Source: Candidatus Heimdallarchaeota archaeon (GTDB lineage Archaea; Asgardarchaeota; Heimdallarchaeia; JABLTI01). From it: a stretch of DNA of 64,000 nt. Positions within the stretch are counted from its first letter, which is position 1. Every line of letters starts with the position of its first letter. The stretch spans positions 93,943 through 157,942 of the forward strand of contig JAHLVW010000015.1 of NCBI GenBank assembly GCA_019058275.1, in the 5' to 3' direction. The notes under the pieces were generated by a model. The model was given only the letters and a program-made list of their open reading frames with translations, did no database searches and was not told where the DNA came from. Below, in pieces: positions 44,556 to 54,073 of the stretch. Position numbers and translations under genes: made by a program.

Positions 44556-45476
44556 TCATTTTTTTGCTTTCACGGGAACTATCGCAGCTGTTCCCAATAA
44601 CTTCCGTTTCTTTAAGACGGGAGTAGGATCGACATAATGTTCTTTAAAACCTAAATCCTTTGGATCAGCACCTAAAGCTAGAGCCATTAATTGAGTGAAG
44701 TATACTATAGGAACTTCAGGAAGTGATGAATTCAACTCTCTGGCCTCTTTTTGGCGTTGATCTAAATTGAATTGACATAATGGACAGGAAACCATTATGA
44801 TATCAACATCTTTTCTAGCCATCGAACCAATTATCTTGTTTGTTCGATCAGCAACTAGATGCTTATCTTTAACTGTAAGGTAAGAACCACAACATTCGCT
44901 CATGTATGGTGCTTCTACTGCTTCACCACCAAGAGCGAAGATCAAATCAGAAAGAATTGATGGTTTTTCAGGATTTTCATCAATTGTCACTTCTGTAGGT
45001 CGTAAAAGAGTACATCCATAATAGGGAGCTATTTTCAGTCCTTTTAATGGATTAGTAATTTTTCCTCGTATTTTTGTGATGCCAATTCTTTCTTTTATGA
45101 TATCAAGCATATGTAAAACCTTGACATCACCTTTATAATCCTCTTCTTCGTACATGAAAGCGTTTAATCGAGACGCTTTTTCTTCATCATTTTGAAATAA
45201 CAAATTTGCTCGCTTCAGTGTATTATAACACATTGAACATGTAGTAGTAACTTCAGAGAATCCATCTTCTCTGGTACGAATCATATTCCTTATTGGAGCT
45301 AATTGACTTGTGAGATTGTCATCAGCTAAACCAAAAAAGGTACCACAACAAGTCCACCGTGATAACTCTACTAACTCAATACCAAATTCCTTCATAACTG
45401 AACGAGTTGTTGAGTCCATATATTTGGCATATGATTTTGCTGTGCAACCTGGATAATAAGCTATTCTTTTGGTCAT
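44556..45476 (-). CDS. hdrB: HdrB-like CCG-domain subunit
   Basis: 306 residues with two full cysteine-rich (CCG) domains. The first has YYPGC, TCCG and CSMC (residues about 9-85); the second has YYGC, ECCG and CPLC (about 165-250). In HdrB these hold two noncubane [4Fe-4S] clusters that reduce the CoM-S-S-CoB disulfide; in relatives the disulfide or acceptor differs. It may equally be the detached C-terminal half of TfrB. No methanogenesis gene is visible here, so the substrate need not be the CoM/CoB heterodisulfide. Sits between hdrC and the iron-sulfur subunit, 18 and 10 bases away. Confidence 0.85.
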   Translation of the reverse strand: MTKRIAYYPGCTAKSYAKYMDSTTRSVMKEFGIELVELSRWTCCGTFFGLADDNLTSQLAPIRNMIRTREDGFSEVTTTCSMCYNTLKRANLLFQNDEEKASRLNAFMYEEEDYKGDVKVLHMLDIIKERIGITKIRGKITNPLKGLKIAPYYGCTLLRPTEVTIDENPEKPSILSDLIFALGGEAVEAPYMSECCGSYLTVKDKHLVADRTNKIIGSMARKDVDIIMVSCPLCQFNLDQRQKEARELNSSLPEVPIVYFTQLMALALGADPKDLGFKEHYVDPTPVLKKRKLLGTAAIVPVKAKK

Positions 45477-45494
45477 TTGTATCTTTGCTCCATT

Positions 45495-45911
45495 CTATGA
45501 TGTTTGTTTCTTGAAGCTACTGATCAAAGCTATTTGTGGTAGAACTTCAAGTTCCTCTTTTGTTAATGCCTCGAGTTCTACATATCGTTTCTTTGAACGT
45601 AAAGAGATTTCTCGTAATGATTCCATAACTTTTGCAATGTCTATTCCTTTTGGACACCTTGCACTACAAACTAAACACGAGGAACAAATCCAATAGGTAT
45701 TTACGTCTAACACTGATTCATCGCCTAGTTGTATCTTATGTATCACTTGATTCGGCAGAAGATCCATTACTGCAGCTTCGGGACAGCCACCAGAACATTC
45801 ACCACATTGATAGCATATTTGTATGTCATCACCTGCTAGTTCCATGACTTTTTCCCTGAAACGAATGTTTTTCTCGCTTTTTGTTAATTTAACAAAGGAC
45901 ATTTCTTTCAC
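45495..45911 (-). CDS. hdrC: HdrC-like ferredoxin subunit
   Basis: 138 residues with two cubane motifs, CYQCGECSGGCP (residues about 35-46) and CSSCLVCSARCP (about 76-87), separated by the MDLLPNQVIHKIQLGDESVL helix, the hallmark of HdrC. It links HdrA to HdrB. Located between the hydrogenase maturation protease and hdrB, 18 bases from each neighbour, so cotranslated in the same operon. Confidence 0.88.
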   Translation of the reverse strand: MKEMSFVKLTKSEKNIRFREKVMELAGDDIQICYQCGECSGGCPEAAVMDLLPNQVIHKIQLGDESVLDVNTYWICSSCLVCSARCPKGIDIAKVMESLREISLRSKKRYVELEALTKEELEVLPQIALISSFKKQTS

Positions 45912-45929
45912 TCCAAACTTTATCTTTAA

Positions 45930-46460
45930 TTATTCTTGGTTATTTTTAGGTAATATTTTCGTGAGTTCTTCCTCAACCATAGCTACTGCTTTTGGAATAG
46001 CTTTTGCTACTTTTTCTGATAGTGATTCACTAAATTCATTGAAATTTTCTGCTTCAATTCCGATGATAATTACTTCATCAGGTAATTTTTCCGGACCAAG
46101 CTCCTTTTTTAGAACTGCATAGGCTGTTGCCAAATTACAATCATGAGCACAATACATACGCTTAGTTTTACCGAAATCATTAATTGTCAGTCTATGAACT
46201 GCTCCTGGAGTGCCATTATCCAAAGCTAAAGCATCAATCATTATGACTTTTTTATAGCCAACGAATCTCTCCGCTAAGCTTAATCCTCCTGTTGATAGAT
46301 CATCAAACTCTAAATCAGAAATGTTTGAATATTTCTTCCGAAGCTCTTCTAAAACATGAATACCAACTCCATCATCACTTAGAATGGGATTGCCAACGCC
46401 AAGAATGAGTGTCTTAGCGTCACTAGTTTTATTGAAAATTTGAGAAGAATATCCATTCAT
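45930..46460 (-). CDS. Hydrogenase maturation endopeptidase (HycI/HybD/FrcD type)
   Basis: 176 residues. The family core is present: LILGVGNPILSDDGVGIHVLEEL (residues about 17-39, with the nickel-binding Asp), DDLSTGGLSL, KKVIMIDALALDNGTPGAV with the second acidic ligand, and CAHDCNLATAYAVLK containing the third metal-binding His. The enzyme clips the C-terminal peptide of the large subunit after nickel insertion. Its start overlaps the stop of mvhA by four bases (ATGA). MvhA does end with a removable tail of about 26 residues. Confidence 0.88.
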   Translation of the reverse strand: MNGYSSQIFNKTSDAKTLILGVGNPILSDDGVGIHVLEELRKKYSNISDLEFDDLSTGGLSLAERFVGYKKVIMIDALALDNGTPGAVHRLTINDFGKTKRMYCAHDCNLATAYAVLKKELGPEKLPDEVIIIGIEAENFNEFSESLSEKVAKAIPKAVAMVEEELTKILPKNNQE

Positions 46461-47917
46461 TGCCTTCTAACCACATCCTTTAATTTACGTTCTTTATCGA
46501 AGATTTTAACTTCCAGAGGTAAGCTTCCATGTGGTGTGTGTGTTGAACAAGCTAGACAAGGATCATAGGATCTAAAAGCCATTTCCACCATGTTAAGTAT
46601 GACTTCATTTTCATAATTACCATTCTTTATTACTTGTTTTGCTACTTCTCTGACACTAATGTTTATTGGTGCGATGTTATGAGTAGTTGCAACTATTAGG
46701 TTTACTTTAGTCATCATAGCATTTTCATCTACAGTGTAATCATGAATCAATGTTCCTCTTGGTGCTTCAACAATACCAATGCCTCTTCCACCAATTGGTC
46801 CTTCTGGAATTACTCGATATTCATTGTTAGTTATGTAAGGCTTCTTAGCAATTTCGACCATAATTTCAGCTGCATTTAACATTTCCACTAGTCGTACCCA
46901 ATTTGATACAAGTTGAAGATGACAAGGTTTACCAACTGTATCAACAATTTTCTTTTTAGCTTTTTGTGCGAGTGGAGTGGAGTATTCACCAACATTAAAC
47001 CTAGCAAGTGGTCCTACACTGTAAACACCACTATCAGCACCAGACTCAAAACCTTTCCAACCTATTTTTCGAACAAAGGTTTGTTTTGATGTGCACCAAG
47101 GTTCACAATGCTCACTAATATGTTCATAATATTTGTCAGATGAAAAACGAACAATCTCTTCACCATCTGGATTTACGATTACTTGTTCGCCTTCATAATA
47201 ATCAATATGCCCTTTATCGTTAACAGTACCCATATAGTTGTAAGCATTTTTGTAAATTTTTCCAACAACTAAATCCAAGATTTGCTTATTTGCTAGAATT
47301 GTATCAAACCAATCAAGGACTAATTGGGAAAACTTAACCAAAGCTTCTGAGCGTTCTAATATTTCTTTGCGTTTTTCTTCTGCGAGTTTAAATGACATTC
47401 CACCAGGAATTGCAGTTACTGGGTGAGTGGATCTTCCACCTAAAATTTGTTGAATTACATAAGAATGATTTCTTCCTTCTAGTGCTTTAACTGTAAAATC
47501 TTTATCAGCATGTAAAATTCCAAGCAGGTTACGCTCAGCAGGATGTGCATCAGGACCTAAAACAAAGTCTGGACCAGCTAGTGCAAAGAAATGCGCTGAA
47601 TGAGAATACCAAATATGAGCAACACATGCTAATTTTCTTAGATCTTCACCAGTTTTTGGTGGTTCTACATGAAATGCTTTGTCTAGAGCTTTAGCACTAG
47701 CAATGTGATGCGGCCATGGACAAACACCACAAATCCTAGAGACAATTCGAGGCATTTCCTCTGCAGCTCTACCAATGCAGAACTTTTCGAATCCTCTGTA
47801 TTCAGTTACTTGGAAGTAAGCGTCTTCCGCATTACCCTTATCGTCTAGGAAAATTGAAATTTTTGCTTCTCCTTCCAATCGAGATACAGGATTTATTTCT
47901 ATTGTTTTTTTAACCAT
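46457..47917 (-). CDS. mvhA: [NiFe] hydrogenase large subunit, group 3c (MvhA)
   Basis: 486 residues. Both nickel-binding motifs are intact: RICGVCPWPHH near residue 62 and DPCLACSTHTPHG near residue 455. The latter has Cys at the position that is selenocysteine in some relatives. About 26 residues follow the last His, the peptide cut by the neighbouring protease. The operon with mvhG, mvhD and hdrA identifies the F420-non-reducing, Hdr-linked group 3c type. It splits or makes H2 in the cytoplasm. No hyp maturation genes in the window. Confidence 0.93.
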   Translation of the reverse strand: MVKKTIEINPVSRLEGEAKISIFLDDKGNAEDAYFQVTEYRGFEKFCIGRAAEEMPRIVSRICGVCPWPHHIASAKALDKAFHVEPPKTGEDLRKLACVAHIWYSHSAHFFALAGPDFVLGPDAHPAERNLLGILHADKDFTVKALEGRNHSYVIQQILGGRSTHPVTAIPGGMSFKLAEEKRKEILERSEALVKFSQLVLDWFDTILANKQILDLVVGKIYKNAYNYMGTVNDKGHIDYYEGEQVIVNPDGEEIVRFSSDKYYEHISEHCEPWCTSKQTFVRKIGWKGFESGADSGVYSVGPLARFNVGEYSTPLAQKAKKKIVDTVGKPCHLQLVSNWVRLVEMLNAAEIMVEIAKKPYITNNEYRVIPEGPIGGRGIGIVEAPRGTLIHDYTVDENAMMTKVNLIVATTHNIAPINISVREVAKQVIKNGNYENEVILNMVEMAFRSYDPCLACSTHTPHGSLPLEVKIFDKERKLKDVVRRQ

Positions 47918-47935
47918 TTTATTTCCTCCATTCTC

Positions 47936-48958
47936 TCATTTGGTTGAATCTGATTTCTCCTCTTTAGCTTTCTTTTGCTTTAGATGCATTAAAATTTGAG
48001 GAACAGCAAATCGATAGAATGTACCAAAGGGGTCAACTACCTGATCCACAAGTTTCTTCAATCCAGCTTCTCCAAGTTCATCTTCTTTCTTAGCTCCAGC
48101 AATTGATGCTATAGCAGAAAGCATTTTCAAACCAGGATTATCTACTTCGGGTGCAGGACCAAAACAACCTCTACAAGGCATATTGGCATCTCCAGTGCAC
48201 TGATTACCACAACCAGCTCTTGTAGCTGGTCCCATACAGATAAGTCCTTGAGCAAGTAGACATATTTTAGGATCTGGATTAATCTCATATGGTCTAAAGA
48301 ATTTATTGATGACAATTTCATCAGGTTTTTCTCGACCACATTCTTCACACCGGGCTTTATCGCCTGCAACCACTGTTCCTTTAGGTGGTAATTCACCATT
48401 TTTAATAAAGTTGGTAATTATATCAATGAGAACTAACCATTGATCACGAACAGGTGGACATCCTGGAACATAGTAATCAACATCTACTTCTGCGGAAAGT
48501 GGCATACAAGAGTCTAACAGCTTTGGTAAAGTCATTTTTCTTCCTTTTTTGTATTCAGATGAAGTACGCATATGGTTTGGACCAGAATCATCCATATTAT
48601 AGCCATGGGCATAAGCCTCATCAAGTAATTCAGAAGCAGTAAATGGATTAGCCAATTGAGGGATTCCACCGAAACATGAACATGCTCCATAGGCGATTAG
48701 TACCTTACTCTTCTTTCTGAACAAATGAGCTAATTCAGCATGTTCAGAAGTTCTTATTGGACCATGATATAGTGTAATGTCAATTTCATTGTCTTTAAGA
48801 GCTTTAACATTTTTTATCTTAAAGTCAGCAGCTAATTGCCAATATTGAAGCTCAATTGCTTCATCTATTGGAATCAGTAGCTCATTTAAATCAACAATAG
48901 ACATATCACAACCTCCGCAGTATGATCCTGCAGCAACTGCTAGTTTTATTTTAGTCAT
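47936..48958 (-). CDS. mvhG: [NiFe] hydrogenase small subunit (MvhG)
   Basis: 340 residues. The proximal-cluster motif AAGSYCGGCDMSIVDLNE opens the protein, with GACSCFGGIPQLANPF and YVPGCPPVRDQW following. CEECGREKPDEI, CLLAQGLICMGPATRAGCGNQC and PCRGCFGPAPE supply further cluster cysteines. The latter pattern is as in MvhG, transferring electrons from the NiFe site to MvhD. Somewhat longer than methanogen MvhG (about 290-310) owing to a lysine-rich C-terminus. Directly adjoins mvhD (one-base gap). Confidence 0.92.
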   Translation of the reverse strand: MTKIKLAVAAGSYCGGCDMSIVDLNELLIPIDEAIELQYWQLAADFKIKNVKALKDNEIDITLYHGPIRTSEHAELAHLFRKKSKVLIAYGACSCFGGIPQLANPFTASELLDEAYAHGYNMDDSGPNHMRTSSEYKKGRKMTLPKLLDSCMPLSAEVDVDYYVPGCPPVRDQWLVLIDIITNFIKNGELPPKGTVVAGDKARCEECGREKPDEIVINKFFRPYEINPDPKICLLAQGLICMGPATRAGCGNQCTGDANMPCRGCFGPAPEVDNPGLKMLSAIASIAGAKKEDELGEAGLKKLVDQVVDPFGTFYRFAVPQILMHLKQKKAKEEKSDSTK

Positions 48959-48959
48959 G

Positions 48960-49406
48960 TTAATGTTTTACCTCCTGGATTAATCCATGTGGTTTAAGTG
49001 GATTTGGGGGGAGATGTTTTAATTTCTCAATAAAATCACTTATTACTGTAACATATTTCTTTGCTTCAGCAGAAGATATCCATTCAAGATGAATTCGTTC
49101 ATCTTCAATACCAAGCTGTCTTGCGAGTTCTTTCACTAATAGCATTCTTTTAAGCGTTTTGTAATTCCCGACTACATAATGGCAATCACCTGGATGACAA
49201 CCAGCTACTATGACTCCATCTGCTCCTTCAGTCAGTGAATCAAAAACATAGTTTGGATCAACACGTCCTGAGCATGGTGTTTCAATAGTAATAACATTGT
49301 CTGGGTACTTCATTCGTGTAACACCAGCAAGGTCTGCAGCATTACTACTACACCATTTACATAGAAATGCTATGACTTTGGGTTCAGGATTTAGTATTTT
49401 AGACAT
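48960..49406 (-). CDS. mvhD: MvhD, [2Fe-2S] linker of hydrogenase to HdrA
   Basis: 148 residues. AFLCKWCSSNAADLAGVTRM and PCSGRVDPNYVF, then GCHPGDCHYVVGNYKTLKRM with the remaining ligands, are the family marks. It docks hydrogenase MvhAG onto HdrA and passes electrons for flavin-based bifurcation. Stand-alone here, whereas in some archaea it is fused to HdrA. 18 bases follow the hdrA stop. Confidence 0.92.
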   Translation of the reverse strand: MSKILNPEPKVIAFLCKWCSSNAADLAGVTRMKYPDNVITIETPCSGRVDPNYVFDSLTEGADGVIVAGCHPGDCHYVVGNYKTLKRMLLVKELARQLGIEDERIHLEWISSAEAKKYVTVISDFIEKLKHLPPNPLKPHGLIQEVKH

Positions 49407-49424
49407 CTAACTCACACACTTTTT

Positions 49425-51419
49425 TCATTTTGCTTCCTCTTTTAAAGCAACATGGATCATTCTTTCCATCTGCTTATGAGTTAGGTTCTTTAATGACAAT
49501 GCTTGACTTGCGCATGCACTGACACAAGTTCCACAACCCTCACATAATATTTCGTTAATGACTGAAGTTTTGTTAGTGTCATCAAATGTTATAGCTCCAT
49601 ATGGACAGAGACTTTGGCAAACCTTACAGCCACAGCACATATCGGCGTCTACAGTTGAAACTAATGGTTCATGGAATAATTTTGGTTGGGAGAGGAAAGT
49701 GATTGCTTTGACAGCTGCTGCACTGCCTTGTGCGACAGATTCAGGAATATCTTTTGGTGATAAAGCTGTACCAGCAACGAGCAAACCAGAAATTAAACTT
49801 TCAACAGGTTTAAGCTTCATATGAGCTTCTTTAAAGAAGCCATATTCATCTAAGCTGCATTTAGTTATTAACGAAATAGACTTTGTATCAAATGATGGAA
49901 TCATTGCAGGAGCTAAAACAACCATATCAGCTTCTACCTCGAGTCTTTCACCAGTCAATGTATTAGCTGCCCATACAATTGTTTTATCATCCTCTCTGAA
50001 GATCTTGGATGGTTTACCCCTGATATATATAACACCTTTTTCTTGAGCTCGTTGTATGAATTCCTCATAACCTCGACCTGCTGCTCTGATGTCAATATAG
50101 AAAACATATACCTCAGTATCAGGAGCCAGATCTTTAAGAAGTAAGGCATGTTTCCCCGTATAAGTACAACATATTTTACTGCAATAAGCCATATGATGTT
50201 CTGGATCACGACTTCCGACACATTGTACGAAAACTACAGTTTCTGGTTTCTTATGATCAGAAGGTCTTAAAACAATACCACTGGTTGGTCCTGAGCTGCT
50301 TAACAATCGTTCGAATTGTATGCCGTCTATAACATCAACATCAGTTCCAAATTCATATTCTTGGATTTTAGAAATATCATAGAGATCGAAACCAGTTGCA
50401 ATTATTATGGAACCGAATTCCATGTTCTTAATTTTTGTTACCATGTCATAATCAATAGCTTCAGGTCCACAAGCGTCCTTGCATTTTGAACAAATTAATG
50501 GATGTATACCTAAACAATTTTCCGTATCTAAAGTATACACACTAGGTACTGCTTGCGGAAATGGTATATATATTGCTTTTCTTGGCCCTAAAGCGCCTTC
50601 AAATTCAGCTGGCACAACTACTGGACATACTTTTACACAATCATCACACAATGTACATTTATCGGGATCAACATATCGGGGATACTCTATAATTTCGACT
50701 TTAAAATTTCCAACAAAACCAGAAACACTTGTCACTTCTGCATTTGTTATTAAATTAATATTCTCGTGGTGTGCAATTGCAGACATTTTTGGTGATAGAA
50801 TACATTGCGAACAATCAAGCGTTGGAAAAGTTGAGGACAATTGTGCCATATGTCCTCCAATAGTTGGGGATTTCTCGACAAGAGTTACTTTAAAACCAGC
50901 ATTAGCTACATCTAAAGCTGCCTGTATTCCAGTTATACCTGCACCAATTATTAAACATGTTCTATTTACCTCTACAGAGGATGGAGTTAGAGGTTCATTA
51001 AGTAATGCTTTTTCAACTTTTGTTTCTATAATTTTAATTGCCTTTTCAGTTGCTTTTTCTCTATTAGTATGAACCCAGCTGCATTTCTCTCTGATATTTG
51101 CTATTTCAACTTCATATTTATTCATACCAACACTTTCTGCAGCACTTCTGAAAGTTTCTTCATGTAATGTTGGAGAACAACATGCACAGACTATTGCATT
51201 TAATTTGCTTGTTTTTATGGCATCTTGCAGTTCCTTTTGTCCGGGTTCTGAACAAAGGTAATGACTATGTGTTGTAAAAGTAACACCTTCAAGATCTTTT
51301 GAAACATCTGCTGCTTTCTTTACATCAACCATTTCAGCAATATTTTTACCACAATGACAAACAAAAACACCTATTCGTTTATTGGTTGCTTTACTACTTT
51401 TCTTTCCATCAGCAGTCAC
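49425..51419 (-). CDS. hdrA: HdrA, electron-bifurcating flavoprotein
   Basis: 664 residues, GTG start immediately after the korC stop. N-terminal cluster domain GVFVCHCGKNIAEMVDV (about residues 17-33) with CACCSPTLHEETFR, FAD domain CLIIGAGITGIQAALDVANA (about 155-175) with GGHMAQLSSTFPTLDCSQC, one ferredoxin insert (CTLCDDCVKVCP) and two C-terminal [4Fe-4S] motifs (CCGCKVCQSLCP and CEGCGTCVSACA). HdrA splits the electron pair between ferredoxin and HdrBC. Length matches the basic HdrA without extra fusions. Placed between the Kor and Mvh genes, so ferredoxin from Kor and H2 chemistry meet here. Confidence 0.93.
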   Translation of the reverse strand: MTADGKKSSKATNKRIGVFVCHCGKNIAEMVDVKKAADVSKDLEGVTFTTHSHYLCSEPGQKELQDAIKTSKLNAIVCACCSPTLHEETFRSAAESVGMNKYEVEIANIREKCSWVHTNREKATEKAIKIIETKVEKALLNEPLTPSSVEVNRTCLIIGAGITGIQAALDVANAGFKVTLVEKSPTIGGHMAQLSSTFPTLDCSQCILSPKMSAIAHHENINLITNAEVTSVSGFVGNFKVEIIEYPRYVDPDKCTLCDDCVKVCPVVVPAEFEGALGPRKAIYIPFPQAVPSVYTLDTENCLGIHPLICSKCKDACGPEAIDYDMVTKIKNMEFGSIIIATGFDLYDISKIQEYEFGTDVDVIDGIQFERLLSSSGPTSGIVLRPSDHKKPETVVFVQCVGSRDPEHHMAYCSKICCTYTGKHALLLKDLAPDTEVYVFYIDIRAAGRGYEEFIQRAQEKGVIYIRGKPSKIFREDDKTIVWAANTLTGERLEVEADMVVLAPAMIPSFDTKSISLITKCSLDEYGFFKEAHMKLKPVESLISGLLVAGTALSPKDIPESVAQGSAAAVKAITFLSQPKLFHEPLVSTVDADMCCGCKVCQSLCPYGAITFDDTNKTSVINEILCEGCGTCVSACASQALSLKNLTHKQMERMIHVALKEEAK

Positions 51420-51986
51420 TTATTTCTTAGCCTCCTGCTGTTTTACTTTTTTAGCATATTCTATCCCCATTTGGAATGCTTTTTGATTTAAATCTTTGAA
51501 TCTTGCTGGTACCATTCGAAGAACGGATTTGAGAATTGCATCTTTACTAACTAGATTATTTAGCTCAGCAAAAAAACCGAGCATTACAATATTCGCTACA
51601 ATTCTCTTTCCTAATTTCTTCTCAGCAATTTCTGTTGCTGGGATTTTGTAAATTTTACTAGCTTTATTCATTCTTTCATCTACAGGTACTAGATTTTCTT
51701 CGTAAAGAAACAATCCACCTTCTTTTAATGAATCAATATACTTTGTGTAGGCTTCTTTACTCATACAAATGAAAATTTCAGGTTCTGTGACATAAGGAAA
51801 ATCTACTATTTCATCTGATATCACAACATTACTTGCACTTGCTCCTCCTCTGCTTTCAGGTCCATAGGATTGAGTTGTTACACTATTTTTCTTTTCAATA
51901 AAGGTAACTGCTGAACCCAGAATCTTTCCAGCTAAGGCAATACCTTGTCCGCCAAATCCACATATTCTGATTTCGTGTCGAGTCAT
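51420..51986 (-). CDS. korC: 2-oxoacid:ferredoxin oxidoreductase, gamma subunit
   Basis: 188 residues. IRICGFGGQGIALAGKILGS opens the protein and SYGPESRGGASASNVVISDE follows, both typical of the gamma (pyruvate/ketoisovalerate) domain. With alpha, beta and delta genes upstream it completes a four-subunit enzyme of the 2-oxoglutarate (Kor) layout. Five bases after korB. Confidence 0.9.
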   Translation of the reverse strand: MTRHEIRICGFGGQGIALAGKILGSAVTFIEKKNSVTTQSYGPESRGGASASNVVISDEIVDFPYVTEPEIFICMSKEAYTKYIDSLKEGGLFLYEENLVPVDERMNKASKIYKIPATEIAEKKLGKRIVANIVMLGFFAELNNLVSKDAILKSVLRMVPARFKDLNQKAFQMGIEYAKKVKQQEAKK

Positions 51987-51991
51987 CTATT

Positions 51992-52861
51992 TCACCGTTT
52001 TTTCTGTGCTTTCTTAGCAATTAATGCTAAACGATCAGCAAGAGTTAACAGACCTTTCTTATCAACAAACTCTCCAACAATTAAGTCGTCTCCAAAAACA
52101 ATATTAGTTTCTTTTGGATCTATTCCATGTTTTATTACTGCGTGTTTTTTGAAGAAATTAAGCATTTTTAAGCCAGTATCGAATTTATTCCTTCGTCCAA
52201 ATGTTGTAGGACATGGATTGATAACTTCAATAAAATTAAATCCTTTTTTAAGAATTGCTGTTTCCATTGAGCTCATTAATCGTCGTGCGTTCAGTGAAGT
52301 CCAACGAGCAACATAAGATGCACCTGCAGCAGCAACTAATGCACTCAGATTAAATGATGGTTCTACATTACCGTGAGGTGAGGTAGTAGTCCAAGCTTCT
52401 TCTGGAGTAGTAGGAGCTAATTGACCACCAGTCATACCATAGTTGAAATTGTTTGAACAAATAACTGTGATATCTACATTCCTTCTTGCTGCATGAATTA
52501 TGTGATTTCCTCCAATAGCGAATAAATCACCATCTCCTGAAAAGACTACTATATTTAATTCAGGCTTAGCTAATTTTAAGCCAATAGCAAATGGAATTGC
52601 TCTACCATGAGTTGTGTGAAAAACATCTAGGTTCAAATAACCTGAAACTCTTCCAGTGCAACCTATTCCAGAAACAACTACGAGTTTGTTTAGATCTATA
52701 CCAGAATTTGTAATTGCTTGGACAAAGCATGATAATACACTACCAAGTCCACATCCGCTGCACCAAACATGGGGTAACCTATCCCATCGTAGCAAATGAT
52801 CCATAGGATGTTTTTTTGCTTCTAAAATAGTGTCTCTTACTTCTTTTTCTGTAGCAGTCAT
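51992..52861 (-). CDS. korB: 2-oxoacid:ferredoxin oxidoreductase, beta subunit
   Basis: 289 residues. Thiamine diphosphate site GDGDLFAIGGNHIIHAARRN with the second half NNFNYGMTGGQLAPTTP; cluster cysteines near VWCSGCGLGSVLSC; FHTTHGRAIPFAIGLK. It decarboxylates the 2-oxoacid with the alpha subunit and sends electrons to ferredoxin. Overlaps korA by four bases, showing translational coupling. Confidence 0.92.
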   Translation of the reverse strand: MTATEKEVRDTILEAKKHPMDHLLRWDRLPHVWCSGCGLGSVLSCFVQAITNSGIDLNKLVVVSGIGCTGRVSGYLNLDVFHTTHGRAIPFAIGLKLAKPELNIVVFSGDGDLFAIGGNHIIHAARRNVDITVICSNNFNYGMTGGQLAPTTPEEAWTTTSPHGNVEPSFNLSALVAAAGASYVARWTSLNARRLMSSMETAILKKGFNFIEVINPCPTTFGRRNKFDTGLKMLNFFKKHAVIKHGIDPKETNIVFGDDLIVGEFVDKKGLLTLADRLALIAKKAQKKR

Positions 52862-54024
52862 TTCTTTGTGACATCCTCTATTTTTTCAAGAATTTCTTTT
52901 GGTGTATGAACTATACCACCAAGTTTCGGTGAAAGAATAATAGGTATTTTCTTGTTAGTTGCTTCTTTTACTTCTTTGATGATTTGACCATTATTTATCT
53001 CAGCAACTACAATAGCGTTTACCTTCTCTGCAAGTTTTTCAATTAATTTTGTTGGAAAAGGCCATATAGTAATTAATCGCAAAAGTCCAGCTTTTATACC
53101 TTTCTTACGTGCAAGATTCACAGCACCTTTCGCAGAGCGAGAGGTAATACCATAAGCAATAACCAAGATTTTTGCATCATCTACTTTATAGCTTTCAGTG
53201 TTTCTAATCTTCTCTTCATTCAACAAAATTTTATCGCATAAACGTTTCACAAGTTTTTCTTGTGTTTCAGCATTAATAACAGGATAACCCTTTTCATTAT
53301 GAGTTAAACCAGTTACAAATACTTTGTATCCTTCACCAGCTACTGCCATAGGAGGAATTAAATCGTCATCAGGTTTAAAAGTAAGATAAGTTTTAGGAGT
53401 AACTTTAGGTTTCTTTCGGTTCTTAATTTTGATCTTACTTTTAGGTGGTATTATTAGTTTCTCGAACATGTGACAAATCGATTCGTCTGTAAGCATTATT
53501 ACAGGACAACGATATTCTTCTGCTAAATTGAATGCCTCAATGGATAGATCGAATGCTTCCTGTACTGAATTAGGAGCAATTGCAATCAATTCATAATCAC
53601 CATGGGAACCCCATCGTGCTTGCATAACGTCTCCTTGACCAACCAAGGTTGGAAGACCAGTAGAAGGTCCACCTCTTTGGACATTTATTATAACACAAGG
53701 AGTTTCAGTCATGGCACCTAGACCAATATTCTCCATCATTAATGATATACCAGGTCCTGATGTTGCAGTCATAGATTTCTTTCCAGCCCAGGATGCACCG
53801 AGAATTACTGCCATTGAAGCAATTTCATCTTCCATTTGAATGAAAGTTCCGCCTAATAATGGAAGACGAAGTGAAATGCGTTCAGCAATCTCACTAGAGG
53901 GTGTGATAGGATATCCTCCAAAAAATTGACACCCAGCTGCTAAGCAACCCTCAGCAATGGCTTCATTACCGCTTATATAGTGCTCACCGGTTAAAACTTC
54001 CTTTTGTGATGCTTTCTTACTCAT
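52858..54024 (-). CDS. korA: 2-oxoacid:ferredoxin oxidoreductase, alpha subunit
   Basis: 388 residues. GNEAIAEGCLAAGCQFFGGY PITPSSEIAE with MEDEIASMAVILGASWAGKK and TATSGPGISLMMENIGLG, plus VQRGGPSTGLPTLVGQGDVM, are the KorA marks for 2-oxoglutarate-type enzymes; a C-terminal transketolase-like domain (about 275-385) follows. Substrate preference (2-oxoglutarate versus other 2-oxoacids) is not certain from sequence. The delta subunit lies 49 bases upstream. Confidence 0.92.
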   Translation of the reverse strand: MSKKASQKEVLTGEHYISGNEAIAEGCLAAGCQFFGGYPITPSSEIAERISLRLPLLGGTFIQMEDEIASMAVILGASWAGKKSMTATSGPGISLMMENIGLGAMTETPCVIINVQRGGPSTGLPTLVGQGDVMQARWGSHGDYELIAIAPNSVQEAFDLSIEAFNLAEEYRCPVIMLTDESICHMFEKLIIPPKSKIKIKNRKKPKVTPKTYLTFKPDDDLIPPMAVAGEGYKVFVTGLTHNEKGYPVINAETQEKLVKRLCDKILLNEEKIRNTESYKVDDAKILVIAYGITSRSAKGAVNLARKKGIKAGLLRLITIWPFPTKLIEKLAEKVNAIVVAEINNGQIIKEVKEATNKKIPIILSPKLGGIVHTPKEILEKIEDVTKK

Positions 54025-54073
54025 TCATTCTCGCCTTGCTTTAAGTTTTAGTTTAACCTTAGATTCGATGTTT